A stretch of DNA of 64,000 bases from CAYVOV01 sp964453525 (GCA_964453525.1 CAYVOV010000010.1:1-64000); one strand, 5' to 3'. Counted from the stretch's first letter, positions 16,592-24,050 are shown. Notes: a model not told the origin generated them from the letters alone. Translations and numbers: made by a program.

Positions 16592-17188
16592 ATGACAGGT
16601 CAACGTCGATACCATGATAGTATTGACCCGCAGCAACGACTGCGGATGCTGGACAATGAAGGGCGCGGTAAATGGCTGCGGGTGGATGACCTGATAAAGG
16701 AATTGAAAATTGGCAAGGGAATGACCTGTATTGACCTCGGCTGCGGTGCCGGCGCTTTATCGTTTCCTCTGGCGGACGCTGTCGGCAGTGAAGGCACCGT
16801 TTATGCCGTTGACACGAATACCGACGCCATAAACCGCATCAGAGAGAAGGACCCTCCGGAAAACCTCAAACCAGTAAACAGCAGCGCCGCCGGGACCGGC
16901 CTCGATGACGGCATTGCCGGTGTGTGCTTCACAATCATGCTCCTTCACGAGGTCGATAACCCGGAGGACATCCTGGCGGAGGCGTACCGCTTGCTGAAGC
17001 CGGGCGGCCGGACCGCGGCTATTGAATGGAAATATGAAGCGGAAATCCAGGGACCGCCGCCCTCCGAACGCATATCCCGGGAAAAAGCGGAGCAGCTTTT
17101 CAGCCGGACAGGTTATCTGGACTGCCGGTACAAAGACTGGACACAGAACCTCTATTTATTTATTGGCAGCAAAAATAGCTCCGGCTAA
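16592..17188 (+). CDS. class I SAM-dependent methyltransferase
   Basis: 198 residues from ATG 16592, which has GGAGG five bases upstream; an ATG twelve bases earlier would place that site inside the gene. The Rossmann SAM-binding motif is IDLGCGAGALSFPLA (about residues 46-60), with acidic motif II VYAVD and post-motifs ICFT-like VCFTIMLLHEVDNPEDIL and LKPGGRTAAIEW. This arrangement matches Methyltransf_11/UbiE-like small-molecule methyltransferases. The gene is isolated, so the acceptor cannot be inferred. Confidence 0.85.
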   Translation: MTGQRRYHDSIDPQQRLRMLDNEGRGKWLRVDDLIKELKIGKGMTCIDLGCGAGALSFPLADAVGSEGTVYAVDTNTDAINRIREKDPPENLKPVNSSAAGTGLDDGIAGVCFTIMLLHEVDNPEDILAEAYRLLKPGGRTAAIEWKYEAEIQGPPPSERISREKAEQLFSRTGYLDCRYKDWTQNLYLFIGSKNSSG

Positions 17189-17536
17189 CCAGCAGGTACT
17201 CTCTCCGTATCTACTATTTTATGTCAACCCTTACACACGCACAACTTTGGTTCGCACTATATATGTTATGTAATAATGGCTCAGTCCCTGGGTGGTTTTT
17301 TATGATCGTCAAGCATCCTGGTGATGGAGAAAAGGCGTGGGTCAAACACCCAGGCGAAAGACAGGAAGTAAAGAAGTGACAGGATGATTTTGAGTAGCAG
17401 GGAAAGAATTTGCTTGACCATCTTGATTAAACGTTAAGGGATTTTTGGGGAGTTGTCAAGAGATTGAGGAATTTCGAGACTAGAGATTTTGCGATCTGCC
17501 GGCGGTCCTGCAGCTGACACCGGTTGATTAAACGGC
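17189..17536 (+). other. gene-free stretch at the left border of the HNH cassette
   Basis: 348 bases without a believable gene. It contains the 15-bp repeat at 17259-17273 and a CTGGGTG...CACCCAG pairing (about 17288-17352). Base composition shifts to GC-richer DNA to the right of it. Confidence 0.5.
17259..17273 (+). repeat. left 15-bp direct repeat flanking the HNH cassette
   Basis: ATATATGTTATGTAA, repeated exactly at 20987-21001. The 3.7 kb between the copies holds the HNH gene cluster and nothing else, so the pair may be an attachment-site core or target duplication. Confidence 0.5.
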
Positions 17537-17851
17537 TTATTTAAGAAGTTTATCCCCTACCACGATGCCCAGGGGCAGGGCGATATCCCGGAGGACGTTG
17601 GTCATGGCTTCCTTAATGCCCTTCTTGTCATTCTTCGAGACGTTGTACCTGGTGGTAACCAGACGGGCAAGCACAGAAAGGCACCTGGTCAAGTCTTCAA
17701 TATCCTCGGACCTGGCAAGATCCTTAATGCGAACTCTGATAAGGGCGATTTCGTCATCGATGCCGTCGACATTGGCAGCTGCCTTTAGCTCCTGGCGCTC
17801 GGCTTCATCGAGAACGCTGGCGTAGAAGCTCCGGCGACTTTTTTGGGACAT
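17537..17851 (-). CDS. hypothetical helical protein of the HNH cassette
   Basis: 104 residues, soluble and almost entirely helical by composition, with many charged residues and no Cys. Not recognised. A short basic N-terminus (SQKSRRSFY) is followed by an acidic helix and a helix pair ending in VLRDIALPLGIVVGD. The start ATG has GGAGG eight bases upstream and overlaps the end of the 49-codon gene before it by 47 bases, so translation is probably coupled. Its company (zinc-ribbon and HNH genes, GGKRPGAG protein) suggests a phage- or element-borne accessory protein. Confidence 0.6.
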   Translation of the reverse strand: MSQKSRRSFYASVLDEAERQELKAAANVDGIDDEIALIRVRIKDLARSEDIEDLTRCLSVLARLVTTRYNVSKNDKKGIKEAMTNVLRDIALPLGIVVGDKLLK

Positions 17852-17954
17852 GGGGGCTGCCTCCGTTCCTGAGTACCTTCAATGCGGAGAAAACCAGGGC
17901 ATGAGCTAAGAGGTCATAACGGCGGTTCTCGAGGGCGACCTTAATGACCTTCAT
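17805..17954 (-). CDS. 49-residue hypothetical protein of the HNH cassette
   Basis: Starts at ATG 17954 with GGAGG six bases upstream, which marks it as real despite its size. The first part (MKVIKVALENRRYDLLAHAL, then VFSALKVLRNGG) is an amphipathic helix and the tail is basic. The 3' end overlaps the next gene (17537-17851). No family recognised. The larger open frame extending upstream to 18227 lacks a ribosome site and is rejected. Confidence 0.5.
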   Translation of the reverse strand: MKVIKVALENRRYDLLAHALVFSALKVLRNGGSPHVPKKSPELLRQRSR

Positions 17955-18383
17955 GGGGAACCTCCACTTGATTATATGTTGAATTAGCGAACCATGGTCA
18001 AGGCGGTTTTGTCCTGCAGGACATGCCGAGCCAGAAGCGAGGCAGCGGCGAAGGCGACGCAGTACGGCGCCGCCGCCGTCGGCGTCGACCATGGGCGCCA
18101 CCGGGGGGGCCCCGGGCATTACCGAATTATCGAATACCGGTAACCTGGGCGGGGTGAGCCGACAGGCTGACCAGGTGGAGTGAAGCTGGCAGCTCCCCAG
18201 CCGGGCGCTTCTTCTCCCCTGCGCCACTGGGGAAGCTGCGAGCTGAGCGGTGGGGATGGTAGGACGGCAGGCTCGGCTCGGCAGGTAGAATCATACCGCC
18301 GACCGGGGAAAGTCGGCTAGATTTTGACTACAGGGGCTTGTAGGGGCGAACAGGCGTTCTACCCTGCCCGCCCCTGAGCCTGG

Positions 18384-18734
18384 CTACTTCTTTTTATCAG
18401 GAAGCCACTTCTGGCAGCGCTGGCACTTATAGGCGCTACGTGGCTTACCGCCCCTCTCAAAGTGGACGAGTTCGAGCTCATCAGACTGACCGCAATGAGG
18501 GCACACAGGCTGAGCTTCATCCTGGACCGGCATACCTGGTAACTCCGGAACCGAGACGGACGGCTTCCCGTTCCCGTTCGACGGCTGCGCTCCATGCTGC
18601 CACAGCCACTTGACCGCCTGCAGCTGCTGCTCCATGAGCCCGGCAGCTGAGCCTTCATCGGAACGGAAAGTGAACTGACACTCGTAACCAAGATGGCGGA
18701 ATTTAATGTTAGCGCTGAACTTAGCTTCTTCCAC
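18384..18734 (-). CDS. zinc-ribbon protein of the HNH cassette
   Basis: 116 residues, GTG start with GGAGG nine bases upstream. Two CxxC pairs, CPHCGQ (about residue 83) and CQRCQK (about 104), form a C-terminal zinc ribbon; the N-terminal 55 residues look like a small alpha/beta domain with a linker of low complexity (NGNGKPSVSVPELPG). Such proteins are frequent in prophage and element gene clusters, but the exact family is not recognised. It may bind DNA or a protein partner of the HNH nucleases (inference). Confidence 0.6.
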   Translation of the reverse strand: MEEAKFSANIKFRHLGYECQFTFRSDEGSAAGLMEQQLQAVKWLWQHGAQPSNGNGKPSVSVPELPGMPVQDEAQPVCPHCGQSDELELVHFERGGKPRSAYKCQRCQKWLPDKKK

Positions 18735-18764
18735 TGACCTGTACCTCCTTCTCTTTTATTTCTG

Positions 18765-18800
18765 GCTGCCGGGGGGTTCGAATCCCCCAGCAGCGCCACC
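18765..18800 (+). tRNA. tRNA-like remnant: T-arm and acceptor 3' end only
   Basis: GGGGG-TTCGAAT-CCCCC (18772-18788) is a canonical tRNA T-arm and is followed by an acceptor-like AGCAGCGCCACC. No D-arm or anticodon arm lies upstream; instead GCTGC (18765-18769) pairs with GCAGC (18790-18794) directly outside the T-arm. Such 3' fragments are often left where an element has integrated into a tRNA gene. Not a functional tRNA. Confidence 0.45.
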
Positions 18801-18859
18801 GGAAAGGACACTTACCACAGCCCATCACTTTGCCGTAATCGCAGACCTCGCTTCCCATT

Positions 18860-19260
18860 ATGTTGACCCCCTATTGAATTTTTTTTTGGCGACACCTGAC
18901 CAGGGAGCGGGCTGACGCGGGCTGTAACCCTTGTGGGCGGAGCGAAGCGGAGCAGGAAGCGAAGCGACCTTTACTGCACGCCAAAAGACCGCTACACTGG
19001 TACCCGCCAAAAAAAACGGATAGTTCGCCGAGCAGCCCGCTGCGAGGCAGCCTGCGGAGCAGGTACCTTATTTGCCGTTTACCACCGCCGAGCAGCGAAG
19101 CGGAAGAAGCGAGGCGGCGCCGCCGACGCCAGCGGAGCGGAAACGGGCGAAGGCGGCGGCATGCACAAGATTGGCACCGTTTTGGGACTTTCCAGGCTGA
19201 GGGGGTGGTAAGGGCAGACGGCGGTCTGCTGCGCACTATGTCGGTTTATAGCTGCCCGAT
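18860..19260 (+). other. GC-rich low-complexity stretch
   Basis: Dense repetition of GAGCGAAGCGG, GCCGAGCAGC and related words on both strands. Frames are open on both strands here, but they are basic, repetitive and have no ribosome sites, so no gene is called. The words are short palindromes (GCTTCGC/GCGAAGC) that would fold if transcribed. Confidence 0.45.
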
Positions 19261-19355
19261 ATCTCCCACCTGCTATAAAGGAGCATAGTGCGTGGGGGTG
19301 GGGATATTGACAGAAGCATCGATAATTGACATTATGGAAAGGAAAGAGGTCTACA

Positions 19356-19568
19356 ATGCCGTTGGGTGATGCGCTGCAGGTCCTGCAGCAAGGGAAGGTA
19401 CTGAGGGGGACTATCGAGGTTCCCGACTACCTCATTACCTGGAAAATGAAGTTTGATGGCCACAAAACGTTGACCGTCGAGCTTGACGAGCTTAGCCTGG
19501 ATGAGCCGATTCCATACGAGCTCACAGAAGAAGCGGATTCATATCTTGACGGCTTTCATCCTGGGTAA
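19356..19568 (+). CDS. possible small acidic protein (uncertain)
   Basis: 70 residues if started at ATG 19356, which has GAGG about six bases upstream. Contains IEVPDYLITWKMKFDGHKTL, a beta-rich stretch, and an acidic tail. It runs against all its neighbours and overlaps the end of the HNH gene at 19522 by 47 bases. No family recognised; it could be a false call. Confidence 0.3.
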   Translation: MPLGDALQVLQQGKVLRGTIEVPDYLITWKMKFDGHKTLTVELDELSLDEPIPYELTEEADSYLDGFHPG

Positions 19569-20154
19569 CTTTCTCAGGATTGAACTCATCCTTCCAGGTA
19601 ATGCTCCAGCCACCGAGCATGTCTTTCTGCAGCTTGAGCGGTCCTACCGAGCTGGTGAGCTTCGATAGGTACCGGGTCGCCGTGGCGGGCGAGCAGCCGA
19701 CGACTTCGGCACCGGCAGCGACGGCATCTGACTTGGTGATGAATCCTCTTTCATAAATCATGGAGAGAATCCACTTCCTGAAATCAACCTCGTAGAGAAA
19801 GTTAGCCTGCATTTCGGCGGTACCCCGGGAATAGTCGACCGCTTCCCTTATTACCCGGGTAGACGGACTCCCTTCCTTTCGTACCCTATTTTGCACACAC
19901 ACATTCTTGGCACTATCACCGCGGGGAAGATGGTTCCTGGCTGCGATATTACACCTCTTGTGTGCCAGGCGAAGGTTGTCAGGGTCATTATTCCAGTCGT
20001 TACCATCGATATGGTCGACCTCTAAAGCCTGCGGATTAGAACCGTTATTTTGTGTAACTGGGGGCTTACCGCAGATGGAGCACTTTTCGCCATCCCTGAG
20101 TACCAGGAAGCGGTACACCCAGAGACGGACGTTGACGCTATACCTTCTAGCCAT
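19522..20154 (-). CDS. HNH endonuclease-like protein with C-terminal helix-turn-helix
   Basis: 210 residues, ATG preceded by GAGGTGAGCG. The N-terminal half is an HNH nuclease: CSICGKPP (Zn Cys pair), LEVDHIDGNDWNNDPDNLRL (catalytic His-Asn region), then HKRCN. The C-terminal half (about 110-210) resembles a winged helix (FITKSDAVAAGAEVVGCSPA, then TATRYLSKL), which would give DNA specificity. It overlaps the 93-residue HNH gene by eight bases, so the two are translated together. A free-standing HNH protein with a DNA-binding tail suggests a homing-type or phage-packaging nuclease. Confidence 0.78.
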   Translation of the reverse strand: MARRYSVNVRLWVYRFLVLRDGEKCSICGKPPVTQNNGSNPQALEVDHIDGNDWNNDPDNLRLAHKRCNIAARNHLPRGDSAKNVCVQNRVRKEGSPSTRVIREAVDYSRGTAEMQANFLYEVDFRKWILSMIYERGFITKSDAVAAGAEVVGCSPATATRYLSKLTSSVGPLKLQKDMLGGWSITWKDEFNPEKVTQDESRQDMNPLLL

Positions 20155-20428
20155 CGCTCACCTCCAGTAAGGGCAGTTGCCCGAGTCGAAGGCGGATAAG
20201 GTGAGGGGGGTTACCTTGCTGCAGGGCGAGATGGCACTTTTGGCAGAGCACAAGAAGATTCGAATCATCATTATTACTGGGGTCGTAGTCTATATGGTGG
20301 ACGGTAAGAACATTCCGCCAGACGCTGCCATGCTGACCACAGCCCTCACAAATATAATGACGCTTAATCTTGATGGCTTTGGAGATGTAGGGCCACTCTG
20401 GTGGATAGCTGGAAATGCTACGTTTCAT
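20147..20428 (-). CDS. small HNH endonuclease
   Basis: 93 residues, one HNH domain: CEGCGQ, LTVHHIDYDPSNND, NLLVLCQKCH (two Cys pairs for the structural zinc, His-His at the active site, Asn, final His). ATG has AAGGAG eight bases upstream and overlaps the preceding gene by eleven bases. HNH proteins of this length occur beside terminase genes in phages, where they assist packaging, and in mobile introns. Here it is followed by a second, longer HNH protein, which is unusual. Confidence 0.82.
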   Translation of the reverse strand: MKRSISSYPPEWPYISKAIKIKRHYICEGCGQHGSVWRNVLTVHHIDYDPSNNDDSNLLVLCQKCHLALQQGNPPHLIRLRLGQLPLLEVSDG

Positions 20429-20924
20429 CTCTCAAACTCCTTAGCTGGCTTGATGCTGCCAGCATGGCAGTGGGATTGTCACCGATGGTCTTGATGATAA
20501 GCTGCCTGGTGGACTGGGGAATTTCGCCCTCGACCGCTGCCCGGGCAATTAAGAGAAGAAAGGGTCTCAGTTCGGGATTCTCCGCCAGGAGCTCGACGGC
20601 GCGGCGGATGAGTGCTGACCGGTTACCATGCCTGAGGCGGTTCATGGTTCCTGGTTTAACACCGGCTCCAGGGCGTTTGCCTCCCCAGCCCGACTTCCTG
20701 GATGGGCGCTGAGCGGACGGCTCCGCCGAAGGCTGAGCGCCGGGGGCTGAGGCGTCAGCCTGAGCATGGGCGGGGCATGCCTCACATTGTGGGGGGTCAG
20801 TGATATCACCGAGGCAGAGAGGGTCTGGGCAGTTTTCGGGTACGGGGTTCTGGGAATAAGGTGGGGGATCCATGGAGTGGGGGAGGCGGTCATAGATGGG
20901 GTGGGAGAATAGCTTTTCGTTCAA
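20418..20924 (-). CDS. phage/element-type protein with GGKRPGAG motif (small-terminase-like)
   Basis: 168 residues, TTG start with AAGGAG six bases upstream. The N-terminal 75 residues are Pro/Ala-rich and disordered. Then comes SGWGGKRPGAGVKPGTMN, a basic glycine-rich segment typical of phage terminase small subunit-like and transposon-associated proteins, and a helical domain to the end (IRRAVELLAENPELRPFLLL). Being the first gene before two HNH nucleases, it fits a packaging or DNA-targeting role, but no large terminase, capsid or integrase gene is present. Function uncertain. Confidence 0.6.
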   Translation of the reverse strand: MNEKLFSHPIYDRLPHSMDPPPYSQNPVPENCPDPLCLGDITDPPQCEACPAHAQADASAPGAQPSAEPSAQRPSRKSGWGGKRPGAGVKPGTMNRLRHGNRSALIRRAVELLAENPELRPFLLLIARAAVEGEIPQSTRQLIIKTIGDNPTAMLAASSQLRSLRDET

Positions 20925-20986
20925 GGCTTACTCCTTCCCCCAGGGAAAGAGCCTTCCGGTTAAGGAAGGGAAGGACTAAGCGTTCA

Positions 20987-21001
20987 ATATATGTTATGTA
21001 A
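20987..21001 (+). repeat. right 15-bp direct repeat flanking the HNH cassette
   Basis: Exact copy of 17259-17273. It lies 62 bases upstream of the first gene of the cassette. Confidence 0.5.
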
Positions 21002-21202
21002 GAAAGTAGGTGGAAAGGGGGAAGCTAATCCCCTCTCGATAAAAAACCCCCGAAAAAGAATAAACCACCTCAACATAACGACTTTACCAAAATGGAGTTA
21101 TGGAAATTATCCACGCTTAAAGAGTTTCCATAACCGGGTAACTCAATCCCCGGCTTTTGCAGATTTAGTGTCGTTTTACCGGACGTTTTTTACAGGCTTG
21201 AT

Positions 21203-21490
21203 TTACTTTGTAATTGACCATCCGATAAATGACACAGGGAATAGCGCGGTAATATACTGGAACCCAATAAAGACAGTTGCCAGTAATTTAATTCCGTCTG
21301 ATGGCGAACTAAACCAGTTAAGACACATTACAACCGACCCGGCTCCTAATACTAAAGAGCAGATTAAAGATGTAAGCCAAAATCTATTCTGTCTTTCTTT
21401 CGGAGCTATCGCGAGCATAATTCCGGCAATAGTTATAAATGCGCTCGCCGCTATCGTTATCACCATCATATATTCAACAGGATATTCCAT
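21203..21490 (-). CDS. small three-helix membrane protein
   Basis: 95 residues with three hydrophobic segments (about 8-28, 37-57, 66-90). ATG has GGGAGG eight bases upstream. This is why the minus strand is preferred here over the longer plus-strand frame that covers the same bases. It follows a coiled, charged 88-residue protein on the same strand 86 bases away. No family recognised. Confidence 0.55.
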   Translation of the reverse strand: MEYPVEYMMVITIAASAFITIAGIMLAIAPKERQNRFWLTSLICSLVLGAGSVVMCLNWFSSPSDGIKLLATVFIGFQYITALFPVSFIGWSITK

Positions 21491-21576
21491 ATTACTTACC
21501 TCCCAGATTGTGAATGTTTCATATTTAACAGGCTCGGTTTACTATGAAATAACACCTGTAGCGATTAGAATAATTG

Positions 21577-21843
21577 TTACGAGCTGGGCAATCGCCAATA
21601 GTCCAAGAATGCCAGTGTAATCTCTAAAGTTTTTGTCCACCGATTAAGGATTTCAGAGTGCTTCTCAAGCCGTCGAGAAGAGCGAAGTAATTTCTTAGAA
21701 CTGAAATGTGTAAGAACGATAGCAAGATTGTCAGTTCCGCCGGAAACCAAGGCATCAAATGCACCGCCCAAGTCCTTTTCAATCTTCAGTAAATCTGTTA
21801 TTTCTTCTCTTAATCCCTCTATTTCTATGTCATATTCGTCCAT
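21577..21843 (-). CDS. hypothetical helical protein
   Basis: 88 residues, soluble, helical, with a probable coiled coil at about 2-25 (EIEGLREEITDLLKIEKDLG). ATG has GGGAGG eight bases upstream. No known domain. Probably co-transcribed with the small membrane protein downstream. It sits next to recombinase debris, so it may be accessory. Confidence 0.5.
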   Translation of the reverse strand: MDEYDIEIEGLREEITDLLKIEKDLGGAFDALVSGGTDNLAIVLTHFSSKKLLRSSRRLEKHSEILNRWTKTLEITLAFLDYWRLPSS

Positions 21844-21986
21844 CTTCTCAACCTCCCGGCTAAATGTTTCACTAGCTTACAACGCCAGAAAACTCTTGAC
21901 AAATCAGAACAGTTGTTCAAATTCATAATCCCCTACTGATGAGATTTTATTCCGGTGCTAGGCATATTGACCTGATGGAATCATAG

Positions 21987-22103
21987 CGCCGGAGTGAGCG
22001 AACGAAAGCCGGGCTTGCCAGGCTCAAATCTCAGGGTAAACGGCTCGGCAGGCCGCCACCGGGCAGTAAGGATAAAAAGAGACGGAAACGAAGAGTGAAG
22101 TGA
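21987..22103 (+). pseudogene. serine recombinase (resolvase) C-terminal remnant
   Basis: The frame from 21987 to TGA 22101-22103 reads RRSERTKAGLARLKSQGKRL followed by GRPPPGSKDKK and a run of Arg/Lys. ERTKAGLARxxxxGKRLGRPxGSKDKK is the standard end of the E-helix and linker of resolvase/invertase family serine recombinases. An in-frame TAG (21984-21986) cuts it off and the catalytic domain with the nucleophilic Ser is absent, so only the tail survives. It lies about 1 kb right of the HNH cassette border. Confidence 0.7.
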
Positions 22104-22116
22104 ACTATATCAGAAA

Positions 22117-22674
22117 TTATTCTAGACTTGTGAATTCAGCAATTTTCTTCAGTAGATTTGAAGCCGCCGTTGATAGGTCTAAATCCAAAGCTTCTATTTG
22201 CTTTACTACTTCAGGGGGATGGGATTGTCCGGCATTGTCTCTGAGAATGCCCCGAATTGCATCCAGACCTACGATAACGGAGTCTACATCATCGATAAAA
22301 TCTGCTTTGATGATTTCAGCGATTGGCTTAATGTATTGCTTACCTTGTACGGACAGAACTTGACAAATCAATTCTCGGTTAGCATCATCCCTTCTCGCAT
22401 TCCAAGCCATACTAAAACCGGGGATAAATTCAATAGGCTTACCGAAATTTTCTCTAAATACCTCTAATATCCATCTTTTAATCTCGTTTAATAAGCTCAT
22501 TGTATATTCGTTTTGTTCGCTCTTTTGTGCAATATTCCATTGTTTCTCCTGGAGCTTTTTTGTTTGGATAAGCGACACAACACCGATTGCCAAAGCTATA
22601 AAGGCAACTAAAAAAGAAGCAATTACTCCTAATATAGTCCATATACAAGGTACTACATTAACGTCAATATTCAC
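22117..22674 (-). CDS. membrane-anchored hypothetical protein, leaderless layout
   Basis: 185 residues. One N-terminal membrane helix (about 10-35) is followed by a cytoplasmic helical domain with no recognised motif. There is no ribosome binding site; the GTG start lies seven bases from a -10 box (promoter at 22681-22708), so the mRNA should begin at or next to the start codon. Composition is more AT-rich than the HNH cassette. Possibly an accessory gene near recombinase debris; function unknown. Confidence 0.6.
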   Translation of the reverse strand: MNIDVNVVPCIWTILGVIASFLVAFIALAIGVVSLIQTKKLQEKQWNIAQKSEQNEYTMSLLNEIKRWILEVFRENFGKPIEFIPGFSMAWNARRDDANRELICQVLSVQGKQYIKPIAEIIKADFIDDVDSVIVGLDAIRGILRDNAGQSHPPEVVKQIEALDLDLSTAASNLLKKIAEFTSLE

Positions 22675-22680
22675 AGCCGA

Positions 22681-22708
22681 ATTATATCACTTAAATACCC
22701 CCTGTCAA
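22681..22708 (-). promoter_or_regulatory. near-consensus promoter giving a leaderless transcript
   Basis: Minus strand: TTGACA (22703-22708), 16-nt spacer, TATAAT (22681-22686), then TCGGCT and the GTG start codon at 22674. Confidence 0.7.
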
Positions 22709-22835
22709 CATCAGGCTCAGAAGCCCACGCCTGAGAGCGGCGGGTAAAAAACGAATCTTTCTTTAATCATTTACCCCGGCTGCTGGTGCCGGTTATTGAG
22801 TTTTCCGTTGAGTGGCAGGCCTAAAACCTGAATGG

Positions 22836-23030
22836 TTACAGGGTCTGGATATCTTCGAAAGCTTTTTGAAGTGTCGTTCTTACTTCAGCCTCCCAGTACT
22901 GTACTTTCCTGATAAACTCGCTGCGGTCAGAGGATTCGCCTTTATTGAGATACGCCCTCATTCCAACCTTATACATGGCGTCATGTGCCAGTTGTTCTAC
23001 GAATCTCTTTTCGTCGTCGGAAATGTTCAT
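22836..23030 (-). CDS. small hypothetical protein
   Basis: 64 residues from ATG 23030, with GGAGG six bases upstream; the frame is open further but without a ribosome site. Soluble, helical, acidic-basic mix, containing VEQLAHDAMYKVGMRAYLNK and a Trp-Glu rich helix. No family recognised. Stands alone on minus, upstream of the plus-strand cupin gene. Confidence 0.6.
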   Translation of the reverse strand: MNISDDEKRFVEQLAHDAMYKVGMRAYLNKGESSDRSEFIRKVQYWEAEVRTTLQKAFEDIQTL

Positions 23031-23154
23031 GGCTATCCTCCTGATAATCCAATTATAACACGGAGGCTGTTGTGAAAAAGTTCTGAAGACCCGGAAGCCG
23101 TAAATGATATGCTGCCCTACCCTGCTCAGGAGGACTGTTATCATTACCATCTTG

Positions 23155-23184
23155 TTGACACTCCACAGCCGAACCCATTATCAT
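23155..23184 (+). promoter_or_regulatory. likely promoter of the second cupin gene
   Basis: TTGACA (23155-23160) followed by 17-18 nt and TTATCAT (23178-23184), about 90 bases before the start codon. Confidence 0.45.
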
Positions 23185-23270
23185 CGGTTTGCGTTAGGTT
23201 TGCCCGGGACGGCTTGATGATATCAGGCATCTGATTACACTATATATATTAATATGAAGGAGATTTATAA

Positions 23271-23735
23271 ATGACTGAGAAGAAGTACGGAAATTGCGTG
23301 GTCCCCGCCCCTATCTCAAAGGTGCCGCTTGAAGGCTACACCTGGGAATCGCTCTATGCCCACGAGGGCCAGATAAATGCCGATTGCACGATATCTCTCC
23401 ACTATATTACCGAGACCTTCGAGGAAGGACCGCCTCACAAGCACAACGCACAGCAGGTTATGGCTTTTGTCGGCGGTGATATGAAAAACATACGCGACTT
23501 CGATGCCGAAATCGAGATTGTCCTGGGCGAAGAGATGGAGGTGCAGACAATCACTTCTCCATCTGTGGTCACAATCCCGGCGGGACTGCTCCACTGCCCG
23601 CTCCGCTTCAAAAGACTCGGCAAACCGGTGATATTCCTTGAAATCGCCTTTGAGCGCTCCTACCAGAGAGTAATCGACTCCGTGGCGGAAGGAACCGAGT
23701 TCGAGAGCTCCTACAGCAAGCAGATTGAATCTTAG
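23271..23735 (+). CDS. cupin-fold protein, paralogue of the 3241-3678 gene
   Basis: 154 residues; ATG preceded by AAGGAGATTTATAA. Cupin metal set: H56 and H58 in GPPHKHNAQQ, and H108 in PAGLLHCPL. The segment between (FVGGDMKNIRDFDAEIEIVL) matches the same region of the protein at 3241-3678, so the two are paralogues. Here the gene is monocistronic, between accessory DNA and a repeat. Reaction unknown. Such proteins may be enzymes or small-molecule sensors. Confidence 0.72.
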   Translation: MTEKKYGNCVVPAPISKVPLEGYTWESLYAHEGQINADCTISLHYITETFEEGPPHKHNAQQVMAFVGGDMKNIRDFDAEIEIVLGEEMEVQTITSPSVVTIPAGLLHCPLRFKRLGKPVIFLEIAFERSYQRVIDSVAEGTEFESSYSKQIES

Positions 23736-23780
23736 CAATAAAAAACTAAAAACACGCACCCTCTTTATCCCCTTCTGAGT

Positions 23781-23917
23781 CTTGCCCTGAAAGTCGTGTG
23801 TTCCTGTCACCCTGAGCTTGTCGAAGGGTCTCAGGGAGGAAGGGTATTACCTTGACTACCCCACCCTGAGATTCTTCGTCCGCCAGAGGCGGACTCCAGA
23901 ATGACTTTTGAGGCAAG
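23781..23917 (+). repeat. dispersed repeat family R2, copy 2
   Basis: 137 bp with imperfect 15-nt terminal inverted repeats (CTTGCCCTGAAAGTC and GACTTTTGAGGCAAG) and internal CACCCTGAGCTTGTCGAAGG and CACCCTGAGATTCTTCGTCC. MITE-like. Related to 15947-16111. Confidence 0.75.
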
Positions 23918-23975
23918 CCCCCCTCAAGCAGTAATAACCTGAACAAATGCGGATATTAACCGTATAATAAAGGAA

Positions 23976-24003
23976 AGCGGCGGCACCAGATGGTGCCGCC
24001 GCT
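23976..24003 (+). terminator. hairpin, probably a bidirectional terminator
   Basis: 13-bp perfect stem AGCGGCGGCACCA with a two-base loop. There is no long T-run on either side. It stands between the cupin gene and the convergent small membrane protein gene. Confidence 0.5.
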
Positions 24004-24050
24004 AATTCTCTCTGTTCCGCTCGTTATTACGCGGGGCAGGATTGGCCTGG

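Noticed and set aside
17955..18227. Upstream extension of the 49-codon gene to 140 codons
   Set aside because: No ribosome site and a low-complexity Pro/Arg product; ATG 17954 has a perfect GGAGG.
18871..19236. Long frames on both strands in the GC-rich stretch
   Set aside because: Repetitive words such as GAGCGAAGCGG keep all frames open. No start signals and extreme Arg/Ala content.
20991..21620. 209-codon plus-strand frame across the small membrane genes
   Set aside because: The opposite strand has two genes with GGGAGG sites and sensible products. The plus frame has no ribosome site and an implausible composition.
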